The position numbers and the translations under genes are program-made. The notes below the pieces were generated by a model. That model did not search any database, had not been told where the DNA came from, and saw only the letters and a program-made list of their open reading frames with translations. DNA of 64,000 nt from positions 172,244-236,243 of the forward strand of contig NZ_JAIVFX010000011.1 in assembly GCF_020829625.1 (NCBI RefSeq), given 5' to 3'. The stretch comes from Nostoc sp. XA010. Lineage in GTDB: Bacteria > Cyanobacteriota > Cyanobacteriia > Cyanobacteriales > Nostocaceae. Below are positions 27,223 to 35,241 of this stretch, piece by piece (the stretch's first letter is position 1; each line of letters starts with the position of its first letter).

Positions 27223-28283
27223 ACTGTCGGTTCGCTCATTTGAGAATGACAAGAAGAATTAATGCCTTGAGGAGAAAGGAATAGGGCAATTGTACAAATC
27301 CTCAAACATTATTAGCACCATTTCCCGGTAGTCTAGAGGACATCTTCTTGAGATGGGTGTGCGGATGACCAGTGAACTCTTAGAAATCAGTTCGGAGCGG
27401 ATTGATGATATTCCAGTGATAGTGGAATGGCTCAAGCAAATGGAGATAGCTAAACTCCTGGACAAAAACTTGAGCCGACTGCATGGAAACCATCAGGGGT
27501 TGAGCTATGGGCAATTAAGCGTGTTGCTATTAACATACATCATCACGCAGGCGGATCATCGGTTGTGTGCAGTAGAAGCCTGGGTGAAGGCACATCAACA
27601 GATTTTGGAGTTGAGTACAGGGTGGTTGATTGGAGAAAAAGATACCAGCGATGACCGATTGGCAAGAGTGGTGGAAGAATTAGGCAAGCAGGAAGATGCA
27701 ATCGGGCGGATAGAAGTGAAATTGGGGCAGCATTTAATTCGTGCTTATGAATTACCCAGGGAAGTTGCACGAGCAGACACAAGTAGTTTTTCAGTTAATC
27801 ACCAGCAACAGAAATCAGAACACTCTAGTCTATTACGCTATGGGCATTCCAAAGACAAGCGTCCCGACTTGTTGCAGTACCGTCAGTTGCTAGGAACCCT
27901 TGACCCTGCGGGCATACCATTAGTTAGTGCCACTCTCCCAGGTAATGGAGCCGATGATCCGTTGTATTGGCCTACTTGGCAGCAAATGGTAAAAGTAATT
28001 GGACACAATTCGTTTGTCTTTTTAGCCGATTGTAAGGCAGCAGCGATCGCAACCCGTGGTCAGATTGCGTCAAAAGGAGGTATTTATTGTTTCCCTGTAC
28101 CCATGAGCGGACAGCACCCTCAGTTACTAAAACAATGGGTACTCGACCCACCTTCTCCTCTTTCGCCTCTCCAGCGACACATCCTTTCAGTGATGAAATT
28201 GCCCGAGTCTCTTTATCTCCTACATGGTCGGCAGTGCAAGACTTAATTCCTTCTCACCCGTTGAAAATGAGCGAACCGACAGT
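27223..28283 (+). mobile_element. Internally deleted IS element (IS1634/DUF4277 type)
   Basis: 1061 bp bounded by perfect 19-bp inverted repeats (actgtcggttcgctcattt at 27223-27241 and its complement at 28265-28283). AAAT repeats flank both sides (27219-27222, 28284-28287). The transposase inside is about half length, so the element is probably immobile alone. Confidence 0.85.
27353..28246 (+). pseudogene. Truncated IS1634-family transposase
   Basis: 297 codons. The N-terminus (MTSELLEISSERIDDIPVIV, GNHQGLSYGQLSVLLLTYII, EVARADTSSFSVNHQQQ) is the DUF4277 plus RNase-H-like start of IS1634-type transposases, which are normally about 550 residues. It continues to FPVPMSGQHPQLLKQWVLDP and then shifts into unrelated residues (LPESLYLLHGRQCKT). 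Another frame near the right end (SAVQDLIPSHPLK) may be the original C-terminus, so an internal deletion with a frame change is likely. Confidence 0.8.
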
Positions 28284-28563
28284 AAATAGCTCTGACAATT
28301 GGGCTAGAAAATATGACGGTTTTGTAACGGTGGCTTTAGCTGCCGTTTTTTGTTGACGTTGCAAAACTTTACATTTAGAATGGAATCGGCAAAATCAGAT
28401 AAGTATTTATTCTTATTTATCCTGATAATTTAAAATTCGATGAGTATATATTCCTGTCTATGCCAAAAATTTAATATTCTAGAGTTAAAGAATATTTACA
28501 AAAGTATAGATTCCTTAATATAATCAAATTAAAAGCGAGAAGCCAAATTGATTGTCAGAAGTG

Positions 28564-30177
28564 ATGAATGCTATTGAATTTCCCTGGCTAACAGCCACAA
28601 TCCTCTTACCCTTGGTGGCTGCCTTAGCCATCCCCTTAATCCCAGACAAAGAAGGTAGAACTGTGCGGTGGTATGGTCTGGGAGTTGCTTTTGCTGACTT
28701 TGCACTGATGATTTATGCCTTTTGGTACAAGTACGACTTCCAAAGTTCAAAGCTTCAATTTGTAGAAAACTATCCTTGGATACCGCAGTTAGGTTTGCAT
28801 TGGGCTGTGGGGGTTGATGGTTTATCGATGCCCTTGCTGCTTCTAACAGGCTTAATAAATACCCTCGCAATCTTCGCGGCTTGGAAAGTTACCATCAAGC
28901 CGCGATTATTTTATGGTTTGATGTTAGCGATGTACAGCGCCCAACTTGGCGTATTTGTCGCCCAAGATTTGCTGTTGTTCTTCCTGATGTGGGAAATCGA
29001 GTTAGTGCCGGTTTACCTGCTGATTTCCATCTGGGGAGGACAAAACCGCCGTTATGCGGCTACCAAATTCATTCTTTACACCGCCGCCGCATCAATATTT
29101 ATCTTGATCGCCGGTTTTGCAATGGCATTCTCTGGAGATACCGTCACCTTCGACATGGCGACTCTGGGAATGAAAGAATACCCCAAAACCTTGGAATTGT
29201 TAGTTTATGCAGGTTTCTTAATTGCCTTCGGTGTAAAGTTACCGATTTTCCCTTTACATACTTGGCTACCTGATGCCCACGGTGAAGCATCAGCACCCGG
29301 TTCAATGATTTTGGCTGGTGTTTTGTTAAAAATGGGTGGTTATGCTCTAATCCGCTTCAATGTGGAAATGTTGCCCAATGCCCATGTGACTTTTGCACCA
29401 GTGTTAGCGATTTTAGGTGTGGTTAACATTGTCTACGGTGCTTGCTGTGCCTTCGCTCAAACCAATCTCAAACGCCGCTTGGCTTACTCTTCAATAGCCC
29501 ACATGGGGTTTGTGCTGATTGGGATTTCCTCTTACACAGAACTAGGTATTAGCGGTGCAGTGCTACAAATGGTTTCCCACGGCTTGATTGCTGCTAGCTT
29601 GTTCTTCTTATCTGGCGTGACTTACGATCGCACCCACACCTTGATGATGGATAAAATGGGCGGTATGGCGAAGTTAATGCCCAAAACCTTTGCTATGTTT
29701 ACCATCGGTTCAATGGCTTCTCTCGCCTTACCCGGAATGAGTGGTTTTGTGGGTGAGTTGATGGTATTTCTCGGTATCGCCACCAGTGATGTTTACAGTT
29801 CCAGCTTTAAAGTTGTAGTTGTGTTGCTGTCAGCCGTTGGCGTGATTTTGACACCGATTTATTTACTGTCGATGTTGCGTCAAGTGTTCTACGGTGAGCA
29901 AAGTCAGGAGTTGCACTTGGATGCTGTAATATCTGATGTCAAACCCCGCGAAATATTTATTACCGCTTGTTTGTTGCTGCCAATCATCGGTATCGGGTTT
30001 TATCCCAAATTGGCAACGCAGACTTATGATGTGAAGGCAGTGGAATTAGCTGCCCATGCTCGTGAAGTTCTACCAGTTGTTGCTCATCAACAACCGTCAA
30101 GTCTGTACTCGCGGATTTTCTCTGCACCAACATTGGCTAATTCTCAAGTTGAAAGTTTAATTAATATTTCTGAGTGA
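28564..30177 (+). CDS. ndhD: NDH-1 subunit 4 (NdhD), copy 2
   Basis: 537 residues from the ATG at 28564, which aligns with the start of copy 1 (MNAIEFPWLTA versus MIADQFPWLTA). A TTG four codons upstream is less likely. The same multi-helix antiporter-like subunit: FFLMWEIELVPVYLLISIWG, FPLHTWLPDAHGEASAPGSM, KRRLAYSSIAHMGFVLIGIS, LPGMSGFVGELMVF. It lacks the polar insert of copy 1. A truncated IS lies just upstream, so its promoter region (28288-28563) is IS-proximal. A GC-rich terminator follows. Confidence 0.95.
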   Translation: MNAIEFPWLTATILLPLVAALAIPLIPDKEGRTVRWYGLGVAFADFALMIYAFWYKYDFQSSKLQFVENYPWIPQLGLHWAVGVDGLSMPLLLLTGLINTLAIFAAWKVTIKPRLFYGLMLAMYSAQLGVFVAQDLLLFFLMWEIELVPVYLLISIWGGQNRRYAATKFILYTAAASIFILIAGFAMAFSGDTVTFDMATLGMKEYPKTLELLVYAGFLIAFGVKLPIFPLHTWLPDAHGEASAPGSMILAGVLLKMGGYALIRFNVEMLPNAHVTFAPVLAILGVVNIVYGACCAFAQTNLKRRLAYSSIAHMGFVLIGISSYTELGISGAVLQMVSHGLIAASLFFLSGVTYDRTHTLMMDKMGGMAKLMPKTFAMFTIGSMASLALPGMSGFVGELMVFLGIATSDVYSSSFKVVVVLLSAVGVILTPIYLLSMLRQVFYGEQSQELHLDAVISDVKPREIFITACLLLPIIGIGFYPKLATQTYDVKAVELAAHAREVLPVVAHQQPSSLYSRIFSAPTLANSQVESLINISE

Positions 30178-30230
30178 ATTAACTTCCCATTAAGGGTGCT
30201 GTAACTAAATTCTAAATATGAGGGGAATGA

Positions 30231-30262
30231 AGGGGTGGTTACGAAACTACCCCTAAAATTTT
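30231..30262 (+). terminator. Intrinsic terminator after ndhD copy 2
   Basis: Stem aggggtggtt / aactacccct (one G-U pair) with a 4-nt loop, followed by aaaatttt. Confidence 0.65.
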
Positions 30263-30307
30263 GCCAAGATATATCCTAAAGACAGGTAAAGCCCCAAAAT
30301 ATGAATT

Positions 30308-30913
30308 ATGACCATTAACTTACCTATAGCCACAGAAATTATACCAATGGTCTTGCAATTGCAACCAGCGATCGCACTAACCGAAGATCAGTTTTACGAA
30401 TTTTGTCAGCTAAACGGTGATTTTCGCATCGAACGCAATGCTGCTGGAGAATTAGTCATTATGCCCCCTACTGGTTCCGAAACTGATGAACGCAACTTTA
30501 ACTTAGTTGGGCAGTTGTGGGTGTGGACAAAGCAAGATGGTACAGGCGTTGGGTTTGGTTCCAGTGGTGGGTTTACTTTGGCGAATGGTGCGGTGCGTTC
30601 GCCAGATGCAGCGTGGATAAAACGCGATCGCTGGGAAGCCATACCACCAGAACTGCGAAAAAAATTTGCACCGATTTGTCCTGAGTTTGTGATTGAATTG
30701 CGTTCAGAGAGCGATAACTTACGAATTTTGCAAGACAAGATGCAAGAGTATATTGATAATGGGACACAACTTGGTTGGTTAATTGATAGAAAACAGCGCC
30801 GAGTTTTTATTTATTGTCCTAATATTGCGGTTGAGGTATTAGATAATCCTAAGACACTTTATGGTGAATCTTTACTACCTGGTTTTGTTTTGGATTTAAG
30901 TCAAGTTTGGTAG
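30308..30913 (+). CDS. Uma2 family (DUF820) putative endonuclease
   Basis: 201 residues. The PD-(D/E)XK-like Uma2 fold is recognisable by LTEDQFYEFCQLNGDFRIE, GELVIMPPTGSETDERN, RSPDAAWIKRDRW and CPEFVIELRSESDNLRILQ (candidate D...ExK-like acidic cluster), ending GWLIDRKQRRVFIY and LLPGFVLDLSQVW. Uma2 genes are numerous in cyanobacteria and their biological role is unproven. A fragment of another lies near 54.9 kb. No partner gene is adjacent. Confidence 0.9.
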   Translation: MTINLPIATEIIPMVLQLQPAIALTEDQFYEFCQLNGDFRIERNAAGELVIMPPTGSETDERNFNLVGQLWVWTKQDGTGVGFGSSGGFTLANGAVRSPDAAWIKRDRWEAIPPELRKKFAPICPEFVIELRSESDNLRILQDKMQEYIDNGTQLGWLIDRKQRRVFIYCPNIAVEVLDNPKTLYGESLLPGFVLDLSQVW

Positions 30914-30959
30914 GGAGTAAGCTAGTTTTATAGTAGCGAAATCAAAATTTTAAGAATCT

Positions 30960-31180
30960 ATGGCGGCGAAAGACATATTCCACGATGCAGTAAAACGCGC
31001 TTTAGAGAAAGAGGGTTGGCTCATCACTAATGACCCGCTTTTTCTCCGTTTTGGTGGTTTGGATATCCTAATATACTATGGGAAAAGTTCCTTGACGAAA
31101 CGATTCAAGAAATTAGGGAATATCTAGTTCAACTGGCTTCAAGTTATGTGTCCCAAAAAATAAATAAAAATCAGGACTGA
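30960..31180 (+). pseudogene. xisH (fdxN-element excision controlling factor) remnant
   Basis: From an ATG at 30960 the first 33 codons (MAAKDIFHDAVKRALEKEGW, then LITNDPLFLRFGG) match the XisH N-terminus. The rest of the roughly 138-residue protein is missing. The frame continues with unrelated residues to a TAG at 31125-31127. A second short frame (31067-31180, reading WEKFLDETIQEIREYLVQLA) looks like the C-terminus of a different protein, so a deletion appears to have fused two gene ends. No xisI follows. Confidence 0.75.
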
Positions 31181-31197
31181 GAAATACATCTCAGTCC
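31174..31197. terminator. Palindromic hairpin between xisH remnant and ycf35
   Basis: Perfect 8-bp stem ggactgag / ctcagtcc. On the minus strand it is followed by TGATTTTTATTTATTTTTT, so it may act as a second terminator for ycf35. Confidence 0.55.
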
Positions 31198-31201
31198 CGA
31201 T

Positions 31202-31239
31202 AAAAAAGCGGGCTAACCGCTATTGATATGGTTAACCCG
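31202..31239 (-). terminator. Intrinsic terminator of ycf35
   Basis: On the minus strand the stem CGGGTTAACC / GGTTAGCCCG (one mismatch) is followed by CTTTTTT, 30 nt beyond the ycf35 stop. Confidence 0.75.
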
Positions 31240-31268
31240 TGCAGCTTTGGGAACGCGCAGAGAAATTG

Positions 31269-31619
31269 TTATTGCAATACCAACTTCACATTGGCGTTTT
31301 GCAAACCGCGTTGTTTTACTTCAGCCAAAGTTTTGTTAACGGCATACTTTTGGTTGATGGAGTTGATCAACTCGGTTTGGTTGTGCTTCTTAGCAACGCC
31401 CCACAGGTCAGCGATTAGGTCAAAAGAACCATCGCTGTTGCGAGACCAGCCGAGGTCATATTCGCCATCCAACATAGCAACGATGTCAGAACGGACACGC
31501 TGACCGTTATAACCACGGACATCAGCTTCAGTCTTTACGCTGATACCGAGGTCGCGCAAGGAAGCCTTGAGGATTTCGGCATCGGTGATTTTGGTACGCA
31601 GGGTGCTAAAGTGAGACAT
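31269..31619 (-). CDS. ycf35: Ycf35 family protein (DUF1257)
   Basis: 116 residues from the ATG at 31619, chosen because GGAGGAAA lies just upstream. The sequence MSHFSTLRTKITDAEILKAS, GYNGQRVRSDIVAMLDGEYD, LGWSRNSDGSFDLIADLWGV matches Ycf35/DUF1257, encoded in red-algal plastids and nearly all cyanobacteria. The function is unknown. It sits directly downstream of ycf46 on the same strand, an association seen widely, which suggests that the two act together (inference). It ends in a double terminator. Confidence 0.92.
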   Translation of the reverse strand: MSHFSTLRTKITDAEILKASLRDLGISVKTEADVRGYNGQRVRSDIVAMLDGEYDLGWSRNSDGSFDLIADLWGVAKKHNQTELINSINQKYAVNKTLAEVKQRGLQNANVKLVLQ

Positions 31620-31676
31620 TTGGGTTTCCTCCAATGAGAAGATTGAGAAAAACGACAACGGTTTGTTTTGGGCGAA

Positions 31677-31704
31677 GCCGCGTTAGCAGGATGCGGCTTT
31701 TTTT
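31677..31704 (+). other. Plus-strand hairpin with T-run between ycf46 and ycf35
   Basis: gccgc / gcggc stem followed by ttttttt on the plus strand, opposite to the flanking genes. It may stop antisense transcription or form a processing hairpin in the ycf46-ycf35 transcript. Confidence 0.4.
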
Positions 31705-31758
31705 AAACTGCTAGCATTGGGAGCTAGCCTTTCCCCCTGGGATGGCAGAGGAAAGCTT

Positions 31759-33273
31759 TTAGAACTCCATTCGCTGATATTCAGCTACGGAGGATGCTGC
31801 GGGGCGTGCGCGCTGTCTGGCCCAATCTCTCAGAGCCGTTACTTGTTCTTGCATCGTTCGAGACAGCGGCAATGTTGCCTTCAGTGCAGCAATAATATCT
31901 AGTTGGGTGAACTCCCGATCTTGGGCAAAAGCTTCATACATTGCCGCAACGATCGCTTGCTCAATTTCTGCTCCAGAAAAGCCATCAGACATCTTGCCTA
32001 GTTGCTCAAGATCGAATCGAGAGATGTCTTCACGGCGCTTGGTCAGGTGGATATTGAAAATATCCTGCCGTTCTTCTGGCGTTGGCAGATCCACAAAGAA
32101 AATTTCATCAAAGCGTCCTTTCCTCAGAAACTCGCCAGGTAAGCGTTCTACTCTGTTGGCAGTTGCCATCACAAACACTGGTGATTTCTTATCTTGCATC
32201 CATGTGAGGAAGGAGCCGAATATTCTACTTGAAGTCCCCCCATCGGAATCGGAAGAACCTCCACTACCAGCAAAGGATTTATCCAATTCATCTATAAACA
32301 AAATCGCTGGGGAAATAGATTCTGCTGTTTTCAGGGCGTTTCGCAAGTTTGCTTCACTTCGTCCCACCATTGAGCCGTCGTAGACTCGCCCCATATCCAA
32401 CCGCAACAGTGGTAAACCCCACAGTCGGGAAGTAGTTTTGGCAATTAATGACTTACCGCAACCGGGAACCCCTAAAATTAACATTCCCTTTGGTTGAGGC
32501 AAACCATACTCTCTCGCTCTTTCTGTAAAAGCGTTAGAGCGTTGCTTGAGCCATCTTTTTAACTCTTCTAAGCCACCTACAGCATCAATGGTTTCATCTT
32601 CTTCAATGTATTCTAAGATTCCATTGCGCCGAATTAGTTGCTTTTTCTCAGATAAAACGATATCTACTTCATCTTCCGTCAAACGCCCCGTTGTTACCTG
32701 TGCCTTTCGGTAGACTTTCTCAGCTTCATCCTTAGTTAGACCTAAAGCTGCTCTAAGAAGCTTCTCTCTGGCTTCTGTTGTCAACCGCCGACCACGATTT
32801 TGGTCTACGTGCTGAGTCAGTACTTTATTCAACTCTGCCATATCTGGCAGTGTAAAATCGATAACAACAACTTCTTTTTCTAACTCTATAGGTACTTGTT
32901 GCATCGGTGACATCAAAATGATGTTCTTTTGCGTACCTTTAAAGCTAGCGATCGCATCACGTAACGATCTGTTTGTTGCAGGCGCATCAATAAAAGGATG
33001 TAAATCTTTAAGAATAAATATACTAGGTTCTTTCTGGCGAATTATCCACTCAATCGCCGCCTCTGGAGACACGGTATTGTGTTGGGTAACATTCCGGGGC
33101 TGACCATACTCTACAATCCCGTGTGTTACTGTCCAAACAAATACTCGACGCTGGGGCTTTAACTCGGACTGGGCGATTGCGGAAATTGCTTGCTCGGCCC
33201 GCTCTTCCTCGGAGGTCACAAGGTAGATTAAAGGGTATTGAGCTTGAATTAGGATTTTGAGCTCTTGGTTCAT
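31759..33273 (-). CDS. ycf46: Ycf46 AAA+ ATPase
   Basis: 504 residues. The N-terminal half is the Ycf46-specific domain (ILIQAQYPLIYLVTSEEERA). The C-terminal half is an AAA+ module: Walker A GVPGCGKSLIAKT, Walker B AILFIDELDKSF, sensor FVMATANRVERLPGEFLRKG with the arginine finger, and helix GFSGAEIEQAIV. It is soluble and has no protease domain. Ycf46 in Synechocystis has been linked to stress response and inorganic-carbon acclimation (recalled). It lies between an RHH/Zn protein gene upstream and ycf35 downstream, all on the minus strand. Confidence 0.94.
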   Translation of the reverse strand: MNQELKILIQAQYPLIYLVTSEEERAEQAISAIAQSELKPQRRVFVWTVTHGIVEYGQPRNVTQHNTVSPEAAIEWIIRQKEPSIFILKDLHPFIDAPATNRSLRDAIASFKGTQKNIILMSPMQQVPIELEKEVVVIDFTLPDMAELNKVLTQHVDQNRGRRLTTEAREKLLRAALGLTKDEAEKVYRKAQVTTGRLTEDEVDIVLSEKKQLIRRNGILEYIEEDETIDAVGGLEELKRWLKQRSNAFTERAREYGLPQPKGMLILGVPGCGKSLIAKTTSRLWGLPLLRLDMGRVYDGSMVGRSEANLRNALKTAESISPAILFIDELDKSFAGSGGSSDSDGGTSSRIFGSFLTWMQDKKSPVFVMATANRVERLPGEFLRKGRFDEIFFVDLPTPEERQDIFNIHLTKRREDISRFDLEQLGKMSDGFSGAEIEQAIVAAMYEAFAQDREFTQLDIIAALKATLPLSRTMQEQVTALRDWARQRARPAASSVAEYQRMEF

Positions 33274-33351
33274 ACTTCGACCTACTTGAGACCTTATAGA
33301 GACAGTAGAGACATTGCTTCTGGTAAAGACAACCGAATCATTAATATCTAT

Positions 33352-33705
33352 CTAGCAAGGAACTAACTCTTCCTCACCCTTGGGATAGGTTTCATCCTCA
33401 TCCATTTCATTAATGGAAAGATGTCCTTGACCAACTACTCCTGGTTGATTGCCTAAAGCAACCAGTTCCCCATCACGTAATACTAGTGAGCTATCACAAG
33501 TTGGGCATGAATAAACTCTATGAGTCCGCCCATAAGAAGAATCTTCTACCTCGTCAACCAATTCTGAATTAGATAAGTAAAAAACGAGGGCACGTTCGGC
33601 AAGTTCTGACATTGGTTCTGAATCGACTGCTGAACGAATCTTCAATTTTTTGTGCAACTCTGGCGATAAATACAAAGTGACCTTTTGCTTAGTTTGCGTT
33701 TGCAT
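33352..33705 (-). CDS. Ribbon-helix-helix protein with a single CxxC knuckle
   Basis: 117 residues. The first 50 (KQKVTLYLSPELHKKLKIRS, MSELAERALVFYLSN) have the pattern of an RHH DNA-binding domain. These are followed by YSCPTCDSSLVLRDGELVAL, half a zinc ribbon that could pair between monomers, and an acidic tail ending CPC-like VPC. It lies 78 nt upstream of ycf46 on the same strand, so it may regulate or partner it (inference). I recall comparable proteins only from cyanobacteria. Confidence 0.75.
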   Translation of the reverse strand: MQTQTKQKVTLYLSPELHKKLKIRSAVDSEPMSELAERALVFYLSNSELVDEVEDSSYGRTHRVYSCPTCDSSLVLRDGELVALGNQPGVVGQGHLSINEMDEDETYPKGEEELVPC

Positions 33706-33931
33706 ATAACTCTTTAACGGTCTTACCCGGGTATGTATATTAAATTATCGGTTCTTCTATTGGTTGTCAAGACAGTAAAACGTTTTGACGCCAATATTGT
33801 TACATTTGTTTACACTTGAGGTTGAAATACTGTTTATTGAGTGATAAATAGCTGACTACAAACCGCTCAGAATTAATCAGGACTTAGGCACTTAAAACCT
33901 GAAACCTCAATGGAAATTAGCGATCGCTAAT

Positions 33932-34225
33932 TTAATGATTGCCTGAGTTGGCTGATTTTTTAACTATTTGCAGCGTAAGCGGATTAAAGTTGAACACCTT
34001 TCCGGTTGTAAACAACTGATATCCACAAGAGATGCCAGCGAATGACACCAGCATAGAAAAAAGAGACACAGAGCCAATCACAACACCACTGGCAAGGAAT
34101 AGAGCAATTCCTATGCCAATCAACACCCATCCCAATATCCGATTATCGCGCCCAGCCCAATTTAGAGCTACTACACCTGCGATACACAGCAAAATTCCAG
34201 GTGTGCTGCGTAAGTAGACGCTCAC
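33932..34225 (-). CDS. Small membrane protein, start uncertain
   Basis: 97 residues if translated from the GTG at 34225. Hydrophobic segments GILLCIAGVVALNW, ILGWVLIGIGIALFLASGVV and LFSMLVSFAGISCGY suggest three membrane helices. The same frame remains open another 67 codons to 34426 and reads like protein there too (QQHSASATTNPPPNSAPTKI, then EEEQVILASKLIGLGLILAG, a further membrane helix). That stretch contains no ATG, GTG or TTG in frame. The natural start may have been lost or be non-canonical. Function unknown. Confidence 0.6.
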   Translation of the reverse strand: MSVYLRSTPGILLCIAGVVALNWAGRDNRILGWVLIGIGIALFLASGVVIGSVSLFSMLVSFAGISCGYQLFTTGKVFNFNPLTLQIVKKSANSGNH

Positions 34226-34561
34226 ATAAATACTTGTACTTAAAAATGTAACGCCTGCGAGGATTAGTCCTAAGCCAATGAGCTTACTGGCAAGGATTAC
34301 TTGTTCCTCTTCTTTGCCGATGGTAGGCGCTGTAATTTTTGTGGGCGCGGAGTTTGGCGGAGGATTTGTTGTGGCAGATGCAGAGTGCTGCTGAGAATGG
34401 TAAATATCCTGAATATTATTGAATTTTTAATGAGCGCTCTTGTGATGCAATTTCTTCAGCAGTTTACGGATTCGAGAATAGCTAGTAAATTGGCGAAGGT
34501 ATTGATCTGAGTTTCTGGCACTTCTATAAAATCAGTAACTTTGGCAAAATGTGTAATATAA
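34226..34561. other. Region covering the upstream open frame and the lipoprotein promoter
   Basis: The minus strand to 34426 is the apparent N-terminal extension of the membrane protein. The rest is the presumed promoter of the lipoprotein gene. The plus-strand ORF at 34301-34510 is rejected as a shadow. Confidence 0.45.
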
Positions 34562-35092
34562 ATGGCTACTGCTAATAAAATCTGTAGTTTGGGGCGAAGA
34601 ATTTATCGGTTTGCCGCCAGCGTTAGCGGAGTTATTGCCCTGTTAATAATTTTGTGGGGTTGTACTGCAAATAATTTTAACGCTGGAGCGATCGCCTGGA
34701 AAACTTATAGCAACTCCCGTTATGGCTTTGAATTTCCATATCCGAGTAACTGGACTTCTTTAGGAGCACCAGCAAATGATGATGGAATTGCGTTTCTTTC
34801 ACCACAGGATAACTCAGTGGAAATTCGGGGGTGGGCAAGTCAGCAGTTACCAAATTCGATTGTTACAGATCAAGAATCTGTGAAAAAGATAAAACCCAAC
34901 TTTCAAACCGCCCAAGGAGTGTCTGGGGTGCTGGTTGTAGAAGTTGATCAACAAGTAGGTTCAATGACACTGACACTAACTCAAAGTCAAGTAAAATACT
35001 ATTGGCAGGGACGAAGCAAGAGCCAAGAATTTCAAGATTACTATCGTTTCTTTTATTACATTGCCCAGCAGTATCGCATTCCGAAGTCCTGA
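34562..35092 (+). CDS. PsbP-like lipoprotein
   Basis: 176 residues. An N-terminal hydrophobic stretch ends in a lipobox-like ALLIILWGC, with Cys as the probable lipidated residue. The mature part begins with a PsbP-fold motif (SNSRYGFEFPYPSNWTSLG) and ends with YYRFFYYIAQQYRIP, like PsbP-domain proteins of cyanobacteria that sit on the lumenal or periplasmic membrane face. Whether this one works with photosystem II is unknown. It lies 149 nt upstream of sqdB on the same strand. Confidence 0.75.
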   Translation: MATANKICSLGRRIYRFAASVSGVIALLIILWGCTANNFNAGAIAWKTYSNSRYGFEFPYPSNWTSLGAPANDDGIAFLSPQDNSVEIRGWASQQLPNSIVTDQESVKKIKPNFQTAQGVSGVLVVEVDQQVGSMTLTLTQSQVKYYWQGRSKSQEFQDYYRFFYYIAQQYRIPKS

Positions 35093-35241
35093 GTTAGGAG
35101 TGAGGAGTTAGGAGAATTCCTTTCATTTGCCCCCATTTTCCCCTGGCTCTGCTCCCAATATCCATATCTCTCCCAGAATGATGATTGAGAGGGTACACAA
35201 ACCTGATAAATTTAGCTATCAGCGAGTAAAAACTGGTGAAG

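Noticed and set aside
28087..28356. 89-codon plus-strand ORF at the right end of the IS
   Set aside because: It is a frame-shifted fragment of the deleted transposase running past the IS end, not a gene.
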